Source: Ferruginibacter sp. (GTDB lineage Bacteria > Bacteroidota > Bacteroidia > Chitinophagales > Chitinophagaceae). From it: DNA of 64,000 bases. The DNA lies in contig JACMLJ010000036.1 in assembly GCA_014379625.1 (NCBI GenBank), forward strand, positions 1 to 64,000. The letters are read 5' to 3'. Both the position numbers and the translations under genes were made by a program. Numbering within the stretch: position 1 is the first letter of the stretch; each line of letters opens with the position of its first letter. Shown piece after piece: positions 17,106-26,412 of the stretch. A model generated the notes under the pieces. That model did not search any database, was not told the DNA's origin, and was given only the letters and a program-made list of their open reading frames with translations.

Positions 17106-19481
17106 ATGTCAAACCGCTTTCTCGTACAATTATCCCTTTCCTTTTTTATTACAGGCTTACAAGCACAAAACCCGCCCGGGCAGCATAAAATCAGTTTTAA
17201 CAAAAATTGGATGTTTGTAAAAGATGTAGATACCCTTAACGCTATACAATCGTTCTCCGGTAATACAATTGTATGGGAGAAGATTTCATTGCCGCACACT
17301 CCAAGAATTGAGCCCGTAGAAAAGAAAGAGGAGCAGTGGCAGGGCACCTGCTATTATCAAAAAGACTTCCGGGTTGCTGCTTTAGATAAAGGAAAACATA
17401 TTGCGCTGCAATTTGATGCAGCAATGCATGAAGCAGATGTTTATTTAAATGGCCAGCATGTATTTAAGCATGTCGGAGGATACCTGCCGTTCTATATTGA
17501 CATTACCGGTAAGGTAAAATTTGGATTGGATAATAAGTTAATCATTAAATTAAACAACCAGGACAATGCAGACATCCCGCCTGCAAAACCAATCAAAGAA
17601 CTGGATTTTAATTACTATGGAGGAATTTATCGCAATGCATGGTTCATTATTAAAGATAAGCTGCATATTGCTGATGCAATTGAGGCAAACAGGGAGGCCG
17701 GTGGAGGTGTGCTTTTACATTATGAAGCGGTAAGCGATATTGAGGCAAAACTCATTGTTCAAACAGAGGTAAAGAACGATTACAACCAGTTGCATAAAGT
17801 CCGGGTAAAATTAATTTTAACAGATCAAAAAGGAAATGAAATTGCTGCAACTTTATCGGAGGTTCAGGCAATCACCGATAAAAACTATGTGGCTTTTAAC
17901 CAGCAGTTGATCATCCAAAGACCCAAACTATGGTCTCCAGAAAATCCATACTTATACAATCTTACCATCCAGGTTATAAAAGATGGTAAAGTCATTGACC
18001 AGGAAATTATAAAAACCGGCGTTAAAACCTTCCGGTTTGAAACAGGTAGTTTTATCCTGAATGGGAAAAAGTTGATGCTCCGCGGAACTAACCGGCACCA
18101 GGAATATCCTTACATTGGTTATGCGCTTCCTGATAATGCGCAATACCGCGATGCTTATAAAATTAAGGAAGCGGGTTTTAATTTTGTCCGATGCTCCCAT
18201 TATCCTCCCTCCCCTGCATTTTTAAATGCCTGTGATGAGTTAGGTATCCTGGTGATGAACGCTATTCCCGGCTGGCAATTTTTTGGTAAGGAAGCATTTC
18301 AGGTAAATAGTTTGCAAAATATCAGGGATATGATCCACCGGGATAGAAACCATGCATCCATTATTTTGTGGGAAGCATCGCTCAATGAAACCAGGATGAG
18401 TAAGGAATACAAGTTAAAATCTCATGAAATTGTGCACAAAGAATTACCTTTTGGGGAGGTATATTCCTGTGGTTGGACGGAAGATATTTATGATGTATTT
18501 ATTCCCGCCCGGCAACATGCCAAAGCACCGGATTATTGGAAAAAATATACTAAAAAGCCATTGTTAATTGCGGAATATGGCGATTGGGAGTACTATGCGC
18601 AGAATGCCGGGTTTAATCAAAAAGAGTATAAAGATTTAAAGGAAGTGGAACGGACTTCCCGTCAATTGCGCGGAACGGGTGAAAAAGGGCTGCTACAACA
18701 GGCACTGAATTACCAGGAATCTCATAACGACAATCTTAACGGACCTGCAACAGGTGATGCAAACTGGCTTATATTTGATTATAAGCGTGGTTATGCCGCG
18801 GATATAGAATCATCAGGCATTTCAGACATTAACCGCCTGCCAAAATTCTCGTATTATTTTTATCAAAGCCAGTACCGTAAGCGCCAAAATGTTAAGTCTG
18901 AATTCGGTAACCCAATGATTTTTATTGCCAGCTATTGGAACAATCCGGCTTCTGCTGAAATAAAAGTGTTTAGTAATTGTGATGAAGTAGAACTTTTGCT
19001 AAATGGTAAAACAATAGCGCGCCAGTGGCCGGATAGAGACAAGCTATCCAATAAATTGCTTCATCCCCCTTTCACATTTCAACCGGTTAAATTTGAACCT
19101 GGAACATTAACGGCAATAGGGTATAATAATGCAAAAGAAACAGTGAGAACAGAGCGGAAAACCCCTTCCCTCCTCGCCGGTATTAAATTAAGCATTGATT
19201 ATAGTGGAAGGTACCTTCAGACCGGCGAGCCCGACCTCCTACTTGTTTATGCCCGGATAGTAGATGCAAACGGTACATTGGTTCCGGGGGCAGAGCATTT
19301 GATAAAGTTTAGTGTTAAGGGAAATGCAGCATTAATAGGTATAAACCCCATAAAAGCTGAAGCAGGTATCGCCACCATATTATTAAAAACCGGGGAGATG
19401 CCGGGGGAAATCACTATTTCGGCCAATGCTGAAAATATAAAAGGGGGTTCAGTTAAAGTGAGTACTAACGCTAAGCAATAA
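17106..19481 (+). CDS. Secreted glycoside hydrolase family 2 enzyme (beta-galactosidase type)
   Basis: This 791-residue enzyme has a signal peptide ending LQA (about residue 20). Domains in order are a sugar-binding jelly roll (about 25-190, ending FNYYGGIYRNAW), an immunoglobulin-like GH2 domain (about 195-305), and a TIM barrel (about 310-590). Last comes a DUF4982-like plus C-terminal beta region (about 610-790, starting IASYWNNPASAEIKVFSNCDEVELLLNG split over strands). The acid/base is Glu428 after Asn427 (EASLNE) and the likely nucleophile is Glu490 (IAEYG). It would release beta-linked sugars in the periplasm. No SusC/D pair is nearby, so the glycan target is unknown. Confidence 0.9.
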   Translation: MSNRFLVQLSLSFFITGLQAQNPPGQHKISFNKNWMFVKDVDTLNAIQSFSGNTIVWEKISLPHTPRIEPVEKKEEQWQGTCYYQKDFRVAALDKGKHIALQFDAAMHEADVYLNGQHVFKHVGGYLPFYIDITGKVKFGLDNKLIIKLNNQDNADIPPAKPIKELDFNYYGGIYRNAWFIIKDKLHIADAIEANREAGGGVLLHYEAVSDIEAKLIVQTEVKNDYNQLHKVRVKLILTDQKGNEIAATLSEVQAITDKNYVAFNQQLIIQRPKLWSPENPYLYNLTIQVIKDGKVIDQEIIKTGVKTFRFETGSFILNGKKLMLRGTNRHQEYPYIGYALPDNAQYRDAYKIKEAGFNFVRCSHYPPSPAFLNACDELGILVMNAIPGWQFFGKEAFQVNSLQNIRDMIHRDRNHASIILWEASLNETRMSKEYKLKSHEIVHKELPFGEVYSCGWTEDIYDVFIPARQHAKAPDYWKKYTKKPLLIAEYGDWEYYAQNAGFNQKEYKDLKEVERTSRQLRGTGEKGLLQQALNYQESHNDNLNGPATGDANWLIFDYKRGYAADIESSGISDINRLPKFSYYFYQSQYRKRQNVKSEFGNPMIFIASYWNNPASAEIKVFSNCDEVELLLNGKTIARQWPDRDKLSNKLLHPPFTFQPVKFEPGTLTAIGYNNAKETVRTERKTPSLLAGIKLSIDYSGRYLQTGEPDLLLVYARIVDANGTLVPGAEHLIKFSVKGNAALIGINPIKAEAGIATILLKTGEMPGEITISANAENIKGGSVKVSTNAKQ

Positions 19482-19745
19482 ACGATGAATAAAAGACGAT
19501 TGATCAATTAGTAATTTCGTAATCAGTATGAAAGCCTCAAAAAATAAAATGTTGGAGCGAGGGTCTGGAGTAAATATGCACTAAGCGCATGGGACAACAA
19601 CGGGAAACCTACCAGGGCAATGGATGCTTTCCTGGTCGATTAATGTTGAATTACTATCACATTTGATAAACTGCAATGCACGGGTCATTTTAAGCGGGTA
19701 ATGTTGTTTACCTGTCTTTTGTTCTACAATCCTTACCGAAAGCGA
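19482..19745. other. Intergenic region after the GH2 gene
   Basis: No supported gene, and no hairpin followed by a T-run was seen. Confidence 0.3.
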
Positions 19746-20055
19746 TCAATGTTTTTCTAAGCCTGATTGTTGTTTTGTAAACAGGAAAACAATCAGGAAG
19801 ATATGGACAGTATTGTGCCAACCGGCAAATACAAAACTGTGAGGATCGATAAAATAATTTCAAGTAAATAAGCCCATGGTTGGTTAGTCCATAAGCCCAA
19901 TAAAATACCAGCCAAACAAGGCCGTAAATGATAAGTAAAGATCCCAGTTTAAAAGCGTTTATGTTTAATTTGTAAAATAAATCAGCCCAGGGTCCTGGTT
20001 TGGCTGGCCCAATATATTTGACTGTTATCATCACAAAAATTCCGTCCGGGAGCAT
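19746..20055 (-). pseudogene. Decayed small membrane-protein gene with two frameshifts
   Basis: Three minus-strand frames join into one plausible membrane protein. Frame A (from ATG at 20055) gives KYIGPAKPGPWADLFYKLN and a helix, LLIIYGLVWLVFYWAYGLTN. Around 19875 the sense moves to a second frame reading QPWAYLLEIILSILTVLYLP then VGTILSI. Near 19803 it moves to a third reading IFLIVFLFTKQQSGLEKH and a stop at 19746. Each frame becomes polar and cysteine-rich outside its own part. The pattern fits two indels in a former gene. A sequencing error is the alternative. Confidence 0.45.
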
Positions 20056-20235
20056 ATAGCCATCCTGGCGGAAATGTAGTAAATGACACCAGTTCCGTCC
20101 GGGGCAGAAACTTATTGCTTTTAATTGCTGCAGGTGGCAATTGAAAATATACCAGGTAATCTGAAGCCAATATTACGGGCCTTCAAACGAAATCTGCGTA
20201 ATCAGTGATAAAAAACAACTAATTTGCCGACTGAT

Positions 20236-21891
20236 ATGCTTCACAAACTTCATATACAGAATTATGCGATCATCGATGAGATTGTAATTGATTTTTCATC
20301 GGGCCTCAATATCATTACGGGTGAAACCGGGGCCGGTAAAAGTATTTTAATGGGGGCGCTTAGCCTGATATTGGGTGAGCGGGCGGAAGGTAATACTTTA
20401 ATGAATAAGGAAAAAAAATCTGTGGTCGAAGGCTATTTCAAAGCAAAAAATAATAAACAGGTAAGGGGGTTTTTAAAGGCCAACGACCTTGACCTGGAAG
20501 ACGAGTTGGTGGTAAGAAGGGAAATTGCGGTAAACGGGAAATCAAGAGCGTTTATTAATGATACACCAGTTAACTTAGGCCAGCTAAAGGAGTTGAGTTC
20601 AATGCTGGTAGATCTGCACCAGCAGTTTGATACACTGGAATTGGGCGACAATGATTTTCAAAGAGAAGTGGTAGATGCCCTTGCTGGTAACAGTGAAATG
20701 TTAACTGACTACAGAACTGTTTTTAGTGAATATACAAAAGCGAAAAAACAGCTTGTGGCGCTTGAGTTGGCACAACAAACAGCCAATGCAGCGCTGGATT
20801 ATAACCAGTTTCTGTTTGATGAGCTGGAAGAAGCAAGCTTTAAAGCAAATGAACTGGAAGAACTGGATACCGAGATCAGGCTGTTAAGCAATGCTGAAAA
20901 TATTAAACAGCAATTGAGTAGTATTTATTTTGAATTGAAAGAAAGTGAGTTACCCATTGTTCAGCAATTAAAATCGCTGGGTAACAAACTGCATTCCCTG
21001 CAGGAATACCATCCGGCGGTGCAGGAACTTAATAAGCGGTTACTCAGCGCACAGGCAGAATTACAGGATATCGGCGATGAACTGGAAAAAATAAATGAAG
21101 GGGTGCAATACGACCCGGAAAGGATAGAGGTTTTGACTGATAAAATATCTTTGGGATACAGGTTATTAAAAAAACATGGGGTAAATACTACCAATGAACT
21201 GCTGGCTATTAAAGACACACTGCAGGAAAAACTTATTGGGATTTTAAACATCACGGAAGCAATTGCGCAAAAAGATATTGCCGTACAGCAGTTATTGATT
21301 GATTGTAAACAATTAGCAGGCGAAATTTCGATCAACAGGCACAGATCAGTAAAACCATTAACAGACCAGGTAAACAGCCTGTTGATGCAGGTAGGGATGC
21401 CCAATGCGCAAATAAAGGTAATAGTTCAGGGGGATGAATTAAATAGTAACGGGAGTGATGTTATCGATTTTTTGTTTGATGCCAATAAAACTGATCGTTT
21501 TGAAACATTAAATAAAGTAGCGAGCGGCGGGGAGCTAAGCCGTATAATGCTGTGCATAAAATCTTTGGTTGCACAAAAATTACAATTGCCCACACTGATA
21601 TTTGATGAAATTGATACGGGAATCAGTGGCGAAGCAGCCAAACAGGTGGGGCTTATCATGAAAGACCTGTCCCGCTCGCATCAATTGATTTCAATTACCC
21701 ACCAGCCACAGATTGCGGCAAAAGCAACTGCGCATTATTTTGTTTACAAAGCCATCCGTGGAGATAAGGTGACTACTTCTATACGCCTGTTGAACAATGA
21801 TGAGCGCATAACCACCATTGCGCAGATGCTTAGTGGTGAAAAACCTACCGCCGCTGCTTTAGAGAATGCCAGGGAGATGGTGGGGCCTTAG
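20236..21891 (+). CDS. recN: DNA repair protein RecN (SMC-like ATPase)
   Basis: This 551-residue protein acts in double-strand break repair. It has a Walker A at residues 29-36 (GETGAGKS), long central coiled-coil arms (about 150-365), the ABC signature ASGGELSRIML and a Walker B LIFDEIDTGISGEAA. The D-loop and H-loop (ISITHQPQIAAKA) follow. The ATG at 20236 was preferred to a TTG four codons upstream because homologues begin directly with the strand L-x-x-L-x-IQNYA. It is transcribed alone or with fabI, 87 bp downstream. Confidence 0.95.
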   Translation: MLHKLHIQNYAIIDEIVIDFSSGLNIITGETGAGKSILMGALSLILGERAEGNTLMNKEKKSVVEGYFKAKNNKQVRGFLKANDLDLEDELVVRREIAVNGKSRAFINDTPVNLGQLKELSSMLVDLHQQFDTLELGDNDFQREVVDALAGNSEMLTDYRTVFSEYTKAKKQLVALELAQQTANAALDYNQFLFDELEEASFKANELEELDTEIRLLSNAENIKQQLSSIYFELKESELPIVQQLKSLGNKLHSLQEYHPAVQELNKRLLSAQAELQDIGDELEKINEGVQYDPERIEVLTDKISLGYRLLKKHGVNTTNELLAIKDTLQEKLIGILNITEAIAQKDIAVQQLLIDCKQLAGEISINRHRSVKPLTDQVNSLLMQVGMPNAQIKVIVQGDELNSNGSDVIDFLFDANKTDRFETLNKVASGGELSRIMLCIKSLVAQKLQLPTLIFDEIDTGISGEAAKQVGLIMKDLSRSHQLISITHQPQIAAKATAHYFVYKAIRGDKVTTSIRLLNNDERITTIAQMLSGEKPTAAALENAREMVGP

Positions 21892-21978
21892 TGCCGGGTA
21901 GTAAAACAGGATATGCATTAAAGATTTCTTCTTTAAAAAATAAGAGAACTATTTTTACCAATCAAAATAAAAACAAAT

Positions 21979-22791
21979 ATGCCATACAATTTACTAAAAG
22001 GAAAGAAAGGGATCATATTCGGAGCGCTGGATGAAAAATCAATCGCCTGGAAAACGGCATTACGCTGTCATGAAGAAGGGGCCGAACTATTATTGACCAA
22101 TGCACCTGTAGCAATGCGTATGGGGGAAATAAACAAATTGGCAGGATTGGTGAATGCGCCGGTAATTCCCTGCGATGTCAGCAATAATGAAGACGTTGTA
22201 AACCTTATTACCAAAGCAAAGGAACATTTTGGCGGTGGGGTAGATTTTATTTTACATTCTATCGGGATGAGCCTGAATGTACGCAAGGGTAAGCACTATA
22301 CGGAGATTGATTATGATTTTAATGCAAAAACACTGGATATTTCAGCCATGAGCCTGCACAGGGTGCTGGCCACAGCCATGAAGCTGGATGCGATCAATGA
22401 ATGGGGCAGTGTGGTAGCGCTTACCTACATAGCCGCCCAGCGTGTATTTCCCGACTATAACGAAATGGCTGATGCGAAAGCATTGCTGGAAAGCGTATCC
22501 CGAAGTTTTGGCTATCACTATGCCGTAAAAAAGCATGTAAGGGTAAATACGATATCGCAATCGCCTACAAGAACAACGGCGGGTAGCGGGGTAAAAGGTT
22601 TTGAAGGGTTTATCGCCTATGCCGAAAAAATGAGCCCTTTAGGCAATGCCAGTTCAGAAGATTGCGCAAATTATTGTGTTACCTTATTCAGTGACCTTAC
22701 GAGAATGGTTACCATGCAAAATCTTTTTCATGACGGGGGATTTTCCTTTACCGGTGTAACTATGCCTGTAATTGAGCAAATGGAAAAATAG
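21979..22791 (+). CDS. fabI: Enoyl-[acyl-carrier-protein] reductase (NADH), FabI
   Basis: This 270-residue short-chain dehydrogenase-like enzyme performs the last reduction of each type II fatty-acid elongation cycle. FabI features are an N-terminal nucleotide loop (GKKGIIFGALDEKSIAW), the HSIGMS motif near residue 95, and the catalytic Tyr-x6-Lys pair in DYNEMADAKALLES. The C-terminal segment FHDGGFSFTG is the family signature. Length is normal. Confidence 0.94.
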   Translation: MPYNLLKGKKGIIFGALDEKSIAWKTALRCHEEGAELLLTNAPVAMRMGEINKLAGLVNAPVIPCDVSNNEDVVNLITKAKEHFGGGVDFILHSIGMSLNVRKGKHYTEIDYDFNAKTLDISAMSLHRVLATAMKLDAINEWGSVVALTYIAAQRVFPDYNEMADAKALLESVSRSFGYHYAVKKHVRVNTISQSPTRTTAGSGVKGFEGFIAYAEKMSPLGNASSEDCANYCVTLFSDLTRMVTMQNLFHDGGFSFTGVTMPVIEQMEK

Positions 22792-22920
22792 TTTTAGTAA
22801 GCTGATACGGGATGAAACTGCGACATCAATTTACCATCCACCCGATGAACTTCTTATCGCATTCCATTCAACCCGTTACCAATGACCATAAATTGAGATC
22901 GGGCAAACAAAAAAACTCAG

Positions 22921-22991
22921 TAAACGTGATTCAAGATTCACCATTGACCATGCACCATTGACCATTTTCTAATTCACCATTCACATTTCCC
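22921..22991. repeat. Heptamer low-complexity tract (TTNNCCA units)
   Basis: Imperfect 7-bp units TTCACCA, TTGACCA, TGCACCA, TTGACCA, then after a short break TTCACCA and TTCACAT. Related tracts occur at about 42519-42547 and 51922-51952. All three are intergenic or overlap a gene end. Confidence 0.65.
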
Positions 22992-23016
22992 TAACCACCC
23001 GCTTAAAATAGTTATA

Positions 23017-23277
23017 ATGGATTGGATTGAAGTAGTGGGGCTTTCGGGCTCCGTTTTAAGCAGCATTACATTTATGCCGCAGGTGTATCAAACCTGGAAA
23101 ACCAAAAGTGTGGGAGACCTGAATTTATCGATGATGACAATCGTTTTTTTAAGTACGGTTATCTGGTTGATATATGGAATAGGTAAGGGTTTGTTGCCGG
23201 TAATAATTTGCAATGGAATTATTTGTTTCTTATCTCTCCTCCTGATTTACTTTAAAGTAAGATTTGGCAAAAAATAA
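23017..23277 (+). CDS. SemiSWEET sugar transporter (PQ-loop, MtN3 family)
   Basis: This 86-residue protein is a single three-helix bundle of the SWEET fold: helix 1 with the conserved LSGSVLSSITFMPQVYQTWK (PQ motif), the linker TKSVGDLNLSMM, then two more helices. Bacterial SemiSWEETs function as homodimers that move sugars across the inner membrane. The gene is followed by a clear terminator at 23304-23336 and is probably monocistronic. Confidence 0.9.
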   Translation: MDWIEVVGLSGSVLSSITFMPQVYQTWKTKSVGDLNLSMMTIVFLSTVIWLIYGIGKGLLPVIICNGIICFLSLLLIYFKVRFGKK

Positions 23278-23303
23278 TAAATAGTGCAAATACAAATAAT
23301 ACC

Positions 23304-23336
23304 AAAGCCACCAACTTAAAAATTGGTGGCTTTTAT
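23304..23336. terminator. Rho-independent terminator after SemiSWEET
   Basis: AAGCCACCAA (23305-23314) pairs perfectly with TTGGTGGCTT (23323-23332) across an 8-nt loop, with T-rich flanks on the plus strand and A-rich flanks before it. It can serve both convergent genes. Confidence 0.85.
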
Positions 23337-23422
23337 TGATCTGATCCTTGATATTTTTCCTTCAGTTCTGTCGGCCAGGGCATCCCGCAGATGTTGAGAT
23401 ATTTAAATGCAGGTACCCAACT

Positions 23423-23644
23423 CTAGTACTCATCTTCATTAAAAAAGAAATCTTCCTGGCTTGGATAGTCCGGCCATATATCTTCCAGCCCTTCATATAC
23501 TTCACCCTCATCGTCAAGTTCCTGCAGGTTTTCAATTACTTCAATAGGCGCGCCACTTCTGATAGCATAATCTATTAGTTCATCTTTTGTTGCCGGCCAG
23601 GGGGCATCTTCTAAATGGGAGGCCAATTCTAGTGTCCAAAACAT
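23423..23644 (-). CDS. Small acidic DUF2795-type protein
   Basis: This 73-residue protein begins MFWTLELASHLEDAPWPATK, then DELIDYAIRSGAPIEVIENL, and ends in an acidic tail with DIWPDYPSQEDFFFNEDEY. This architecture is strongly conserved across Bacteroidota and usually annotated DUF2795. The function is unknown; the small, acidic, cytoplasmic design suggests a protein-interaction role (inferred). It is convergent with the SemiSWEET gene across a shared terminator. Confidence 0.85.
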   Translation of the reverse strand: MFWTLELASHLEDAPWPATKDELIDYAIRSGAPIEVIENLQELDDEGEVYEGLEDIWPDYPSQEDFFFNEDEY

Positions 23645-23793
23645 CTTCTTATGTATTTAATTTTTGCAAATGTAAAAGTTTGGTGGAATTAAACAAATGT
23701 GTTTTTGAACATTGGCTTTTTTCAAGTTAAAATAACCACCAAATAATAAGCCGGATACGGTATTAATTCTTAATAATTAATTACTTTAGCCAG

Positions 23794-24447
23794 ATGCTTA
23801 CGGCTACGAATATTATTAAAAGTTATGGAACACTTCCTGTATTAAGGGGCGTTGATATACATATTGCCAAAGGTGAAATTGTTAGCATAGTTGGCTCCTC
23901 CGGTGCCGGGAAAAGCACGTTGCTGCATATTCTTGGCACTTTGGACAAAGCGGATCAGGGCTCGGTTTCTTTAAAAGGCCAGCGAATTGAAGAACTTGGC
24001 GGAAGAAAATTATCTGCTTTCAGGAATAAAAATGTTGGCTTTGTTTTTCAGTTTCACCATTTACTTCCGGAGTTTACCGCCCTCGAAAATGTATGTATTC
24101 CAGGTTGGATCGCAGGTGACAAAAAAAAGGAGATTACTGAAAAAGCTGTTAATTTGTTAACATCTTTGGGTCTTTCTAACCGCCTGGAGAATAAACCGCA
24201 GCAACTTTCAGGTGGTGAACAGCAAAGAGTTGCTGTAGCCAGGGCGTTAATTAATACCCCATCAATCATAATGGCGGATGAGCCAACGGGTAATCTGGAC
24301 AGTACCAATGCAAAGGAATTGCACCGGTTATTTATTGATTTGAGGGATAAATTCGATCAAACCTTCCTCATTGTGACCCACAATGAAGAATTAGCGCAAA
24401 TGAGTGACAGGATATTGCATATGAAGGATGGGAGAATAATTAGCTAA
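23794..24447 (+). CDS. lolD: ABC transporter ATPase, LolD-like (lipoprotein release)
   Basis: This 217-residue ATPase has Walker A GSSGAGKST (about residues 35-43), Q-loop FQFHHLLPEF, signature LSGGEQQR (about 139) and Walker [13 protein letters not shown]. The H-loop is LIVTHNEELA. The closest match by motif is LolD/MacB-type ATPases that power extraction of outer-membrane lipoproteins or mechanotransmission. No permease gene (LolC/E) is adjacent, so the partner is encoded elsewhere. The last Ser codon and stop lie inside an octamer repeat tract (24441-24474). Confidence 0.85.
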   Translation: MLTATNIIKSYGTLPVLRGVDIHIAKGEIVSIVGSSGAGKSTLLHILGTLDKADQGSVSLKGQRIEELGGRKLSAFRNKNVGFVFQFHHLLPEFTALENVCIPGWIAGDKKKEITEKAVNLLTSLGLSNRLENKPQQLSGGEQQRVAVARALINTPSIIMADEPTGNLDSTNAKELHRLFIDLRDKFDQTFLIVTHNEELAQMSDRILHMKDGRIIS

Positions 24448-24474
24448 TCTGCTAATTCGATAATGTGCTAATGA
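24441..24474. repeat. Octamer tract, four NNGCTAAT-type units (left arm)
   Basis: Consecutive 8-bp units TAGCTAAT, CTGCTAAT, TCGATAAT and GTGCTAAT. The tract includes the last codon and stop of the ABC ATPase gene and faces an inverted tract at 24528-24559, 53 bp away. Confidence 0.75.
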
Positions 24475-24527
24475 TTTGCTGCTGAGATGTATCTTTAAAT
24501 GACATGATTTAGGAATTCTATTTAAGT

Positions 24528-24559
24528 AGCAAATTAGCACATTAGCAAATCAGCTAATT
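24528..24559. repeat. Octamer tract, inverted right arm
   Basis: Consecutive 8-bp units AGCAAATT, AGCACATT, AGCAAATC, AGCTAATT, the reverse complement style of the tract at 24441-24474. The last Asn codon and stop of the cobalamin adenosyltransferase gene lie within it. The pair can form a long imperfect hairpin between two convergent genes. Confidence 0.75.
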
Positions 24560-25117
24560 AATGCGTGGTTTCCACGCAATTTCCGCCACTCCCAGTAAAT
24601 GACCGAGATACCTGGCTAAAACAAAAAGGTAATCGCTTAAACGATTGATATATTTAATCACCAGCGGGTCTACAAATAAATCATGCTCCTGGAGGTTAAC
24701 ACAGATCCTTTCGGCACGCCTGCATATGCAACGGGCTATATGAGCAGTAGAAACAGCCGGATGTCCGCCCGGTAAGATAAAATGTTTCATGGGCAAAAGA
24801 GCGCCGTTCATGGTATCTATTTCATTTTCAAGTAATTTAATATCGGCTTCTTCAAGGTCGGGAATTTTCATCAGGGGTTCTTTGTCGGGGTCACAGGCTA
24901 ATGACGAACCAACTGTAAACAGACGATCCTGTATTTCTTTCAGCAGTAATTTAATGTGGTCATCCGGAGCAAGGTCGCTTACAAGGCCGATATACGAATT
25001 TAATTCGTCAACCGTGCCATAACTCTCGATACGCAAATGACTTTTGGGAACTTTAGTGCCACCAATTAAACTGGTTTTGCCGAAGTCGCCGGTCTTTGTA
25101 TATATTTTTAGCGCCAT
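24554..25117 (-). CDS. PduO-type ATP:cob(I)alamin adenosyltransferase
   Basis: This 187-residue enzyme makes adenosylcobalamin from cob(I)alamin and ATP. The N-terminal ATP-binding motif is KIYTKTGDFGKTSLIGGT, followed by RIESYGTVDELNSYIG. The C-terminal part has the conserved CRRAER helix and YINRLSDYLFVLAR. Length is normal for the PduO family. The gene is convergent with the ABC ATPase gene; its final codons run into an octamer repeat tract. Confidence 0.94.
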   Translation of the reverse strand: MALKIYTKTGDFGKTSLIGGTKVPKSHLRIESYGTVDELNSYIGLVSDLAPDDHIKLLLKEIQDRLFTVGSSLACDPDKEPLMKIPDLEEADIKLLENEIDTMNGALLPMKHFILPGGHPAVSTAHIARCICRRAERICVNLQEHDLFVDPLVIKYINRLSDYLFVLARYLGHLLGVAEIAWKPRIN

Positions 25118-25272
25118 AATTTATTGGTTATGTATAGGCAACAAAAAAAAAGGGCATTAGTTTAAAAATAAAAATGAACCTGTTGTTCCAAAGAAATGCA
25201 GGATTACTTATCTTTTAAAGGCTCCGTTAATTTCATTTGTAACCTTGCGGGCGGCATTCCATCGGCACCTGC

Positions 25273-25986
25273 CTATACAAGTTGTGCGATGATGGAAGGA
25301 TGGGCGTTTAACTTATCACTTTCAATGATCCCATCCCTTAACCTTACTACCCGGTGGGCAAACCCGGATATGTCTTCTTCATGGGTCACCAATATCACAG
25401 TATTGCCATCAATATGAATTTTGCCTAAAATATCCATAATCTCATGCGAGGTTTTAGAATCAAGATTACCGGTAGGTTCATCCGCTAATATAATCGATGG
25501 GTTGTTTATCAAAGCTCTTGCGATAGCAACGCGCTGGCACTGACCGCCACTGAGTTCGTTTGGTTTATGCTTGCTACGGTCATCTAATTTTACCTTGTCC
25601 AATACTTCCATTGCCCTTTCAATTCTTTCGGTTTTGGCAATGCCGCTATAAATCAGGGGCAATGCTACATTTTCCAATGCAGTCAACCTGGGTAATAAAT
25701 TGAATTGCTGAAATACAAAACCAATTTCTTTATTACGAACCTCGGCAAGGTCATTATCCGGCATCCTGCTCACATCCTTTCCGTTCAGTATGTATTTTCC
25801 GCCGGTGGGGGTATCCAGGCAACCTAAAATATTCATCAGTGTTGATTTACCTGACCCGCTTGGCCCCATCAGGGCTACGTATTCATTTTTAAATATATCC
25901 AGGTTAATACCCTTAAGCACCTGCAGTTCCTGTTTACCGAGGTAATAACTTTTAGAGATATTTTCCAAATGGATAATTTTTTGCAT
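25273..25986 (-). CDS. ABC transporter ATPase, MacB/LolD group
   Basis: This 237-residue ATPase has Walker [14 protein letters not shown] (about residues 40-48), Q-loop [21 protein letters not shown], signature [15 protein letters not shown] (note Cys after the first Gln) and Walker [14 protein letters not shown]. The pattern is that of ATPases pairing with FtsX/MacB-like permeases, for peptide or antibiotic efflux or mechanotransmission. No permease gene is adjacent. It is divergent from the adenosyltransferase promoter only at a distance and is probably expressed alone or with gatC upstream. Confidence 0.85.
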   Translation of the reverse strand: MQKIIHLENISKSYYLGKQELQVLKGINLDIFKNEYVALMGPSGSGKSTLMNILGCLDTPTGGKYILNGKDVSRMPDNDLAEVRNKEIGFVFQQFNLLPRLTALENVALPLIYSGIAKTERIERAMEVLDKVKLDDRSKHKPNELSGGQCQRVAIARALINNPSIILADEPTGNLDSKTSHEIMDILGKIHIDGNTVILVTHEEDISGFAHRVVRLRDGIIESDKLNAHPSIIAQLV

Positions 25987-26078
25987 AGCTGAGTTTGGTT
26001 AATTGTTTGGTTTGATAAGATGACAGGCTGATAATTTAATTGGTTGAAGGTAGAGACAGATGCTTACTTATCAATATT

Positions 26079-26378
26079 TCAACTTATCAGTTTTTTAATC
26101 ACTTTCGGCACTTTAAAAAATTCCTCATCGTGCAATGGAGCATTCTTTAACCCATCCTCCCTGTTTACGCTTCCTTTTACTTCATCCTCTCTAAGCACAT
26201 TTATATTGTCGCTCATATGTAGCAGCGGGGCCACACCCGAAGTGTCCAGTTCATTCAGTTTTTCAACAAATTGTATCATCCGTTGCAGGTCATTTTTAAT
26301 GCCGGTCTTTTCTGCATCATCAAACTGGAGCCTGGCAAGGGTCGCCAATTTTTCTACCAATGCATCATTCACTTCCAT
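26079..26378 (-). CDS. gatC: Asp/Glu-tRNA amidotransferase subunit C
   Basis: This 99-residue protein is a small stabilising subunit of the GatCAB complex that converts Glu-tRNA(Gln) or Asp-tRNA(Asn) to the amide. Recognisable family features are the N-terminal VEKLATLARLQFDD helix, the MIQFVEKLNELDTSGVAPL stretch and the acidic RED-x-V near the end (LREDEVKGSV). GatA and GatB are not in this window, as usual for unlinked gatC in this phylum. Confidence 0.9.
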   Translation of the reverse strand: MEVNDALVEKLATLARLQFDDAEKTGIKNDLQRMIQFVEKLNELDTSGVAPLLHMSDNINVLREDEVKGSVNREDGLKNAPLHDEEFFKVPKVIKKLIS

Positions 26379-26412
26379 CAGACAAAAATAATGGATTCAA
26401 ATTAGATGCAAT

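Noticed and set aside
25196..25417. Plus-strand open frame overlapping the 3' part of the MacB-type ATPase
   Set aside because: Shadow of a well-supported ABC gene on the other strand.
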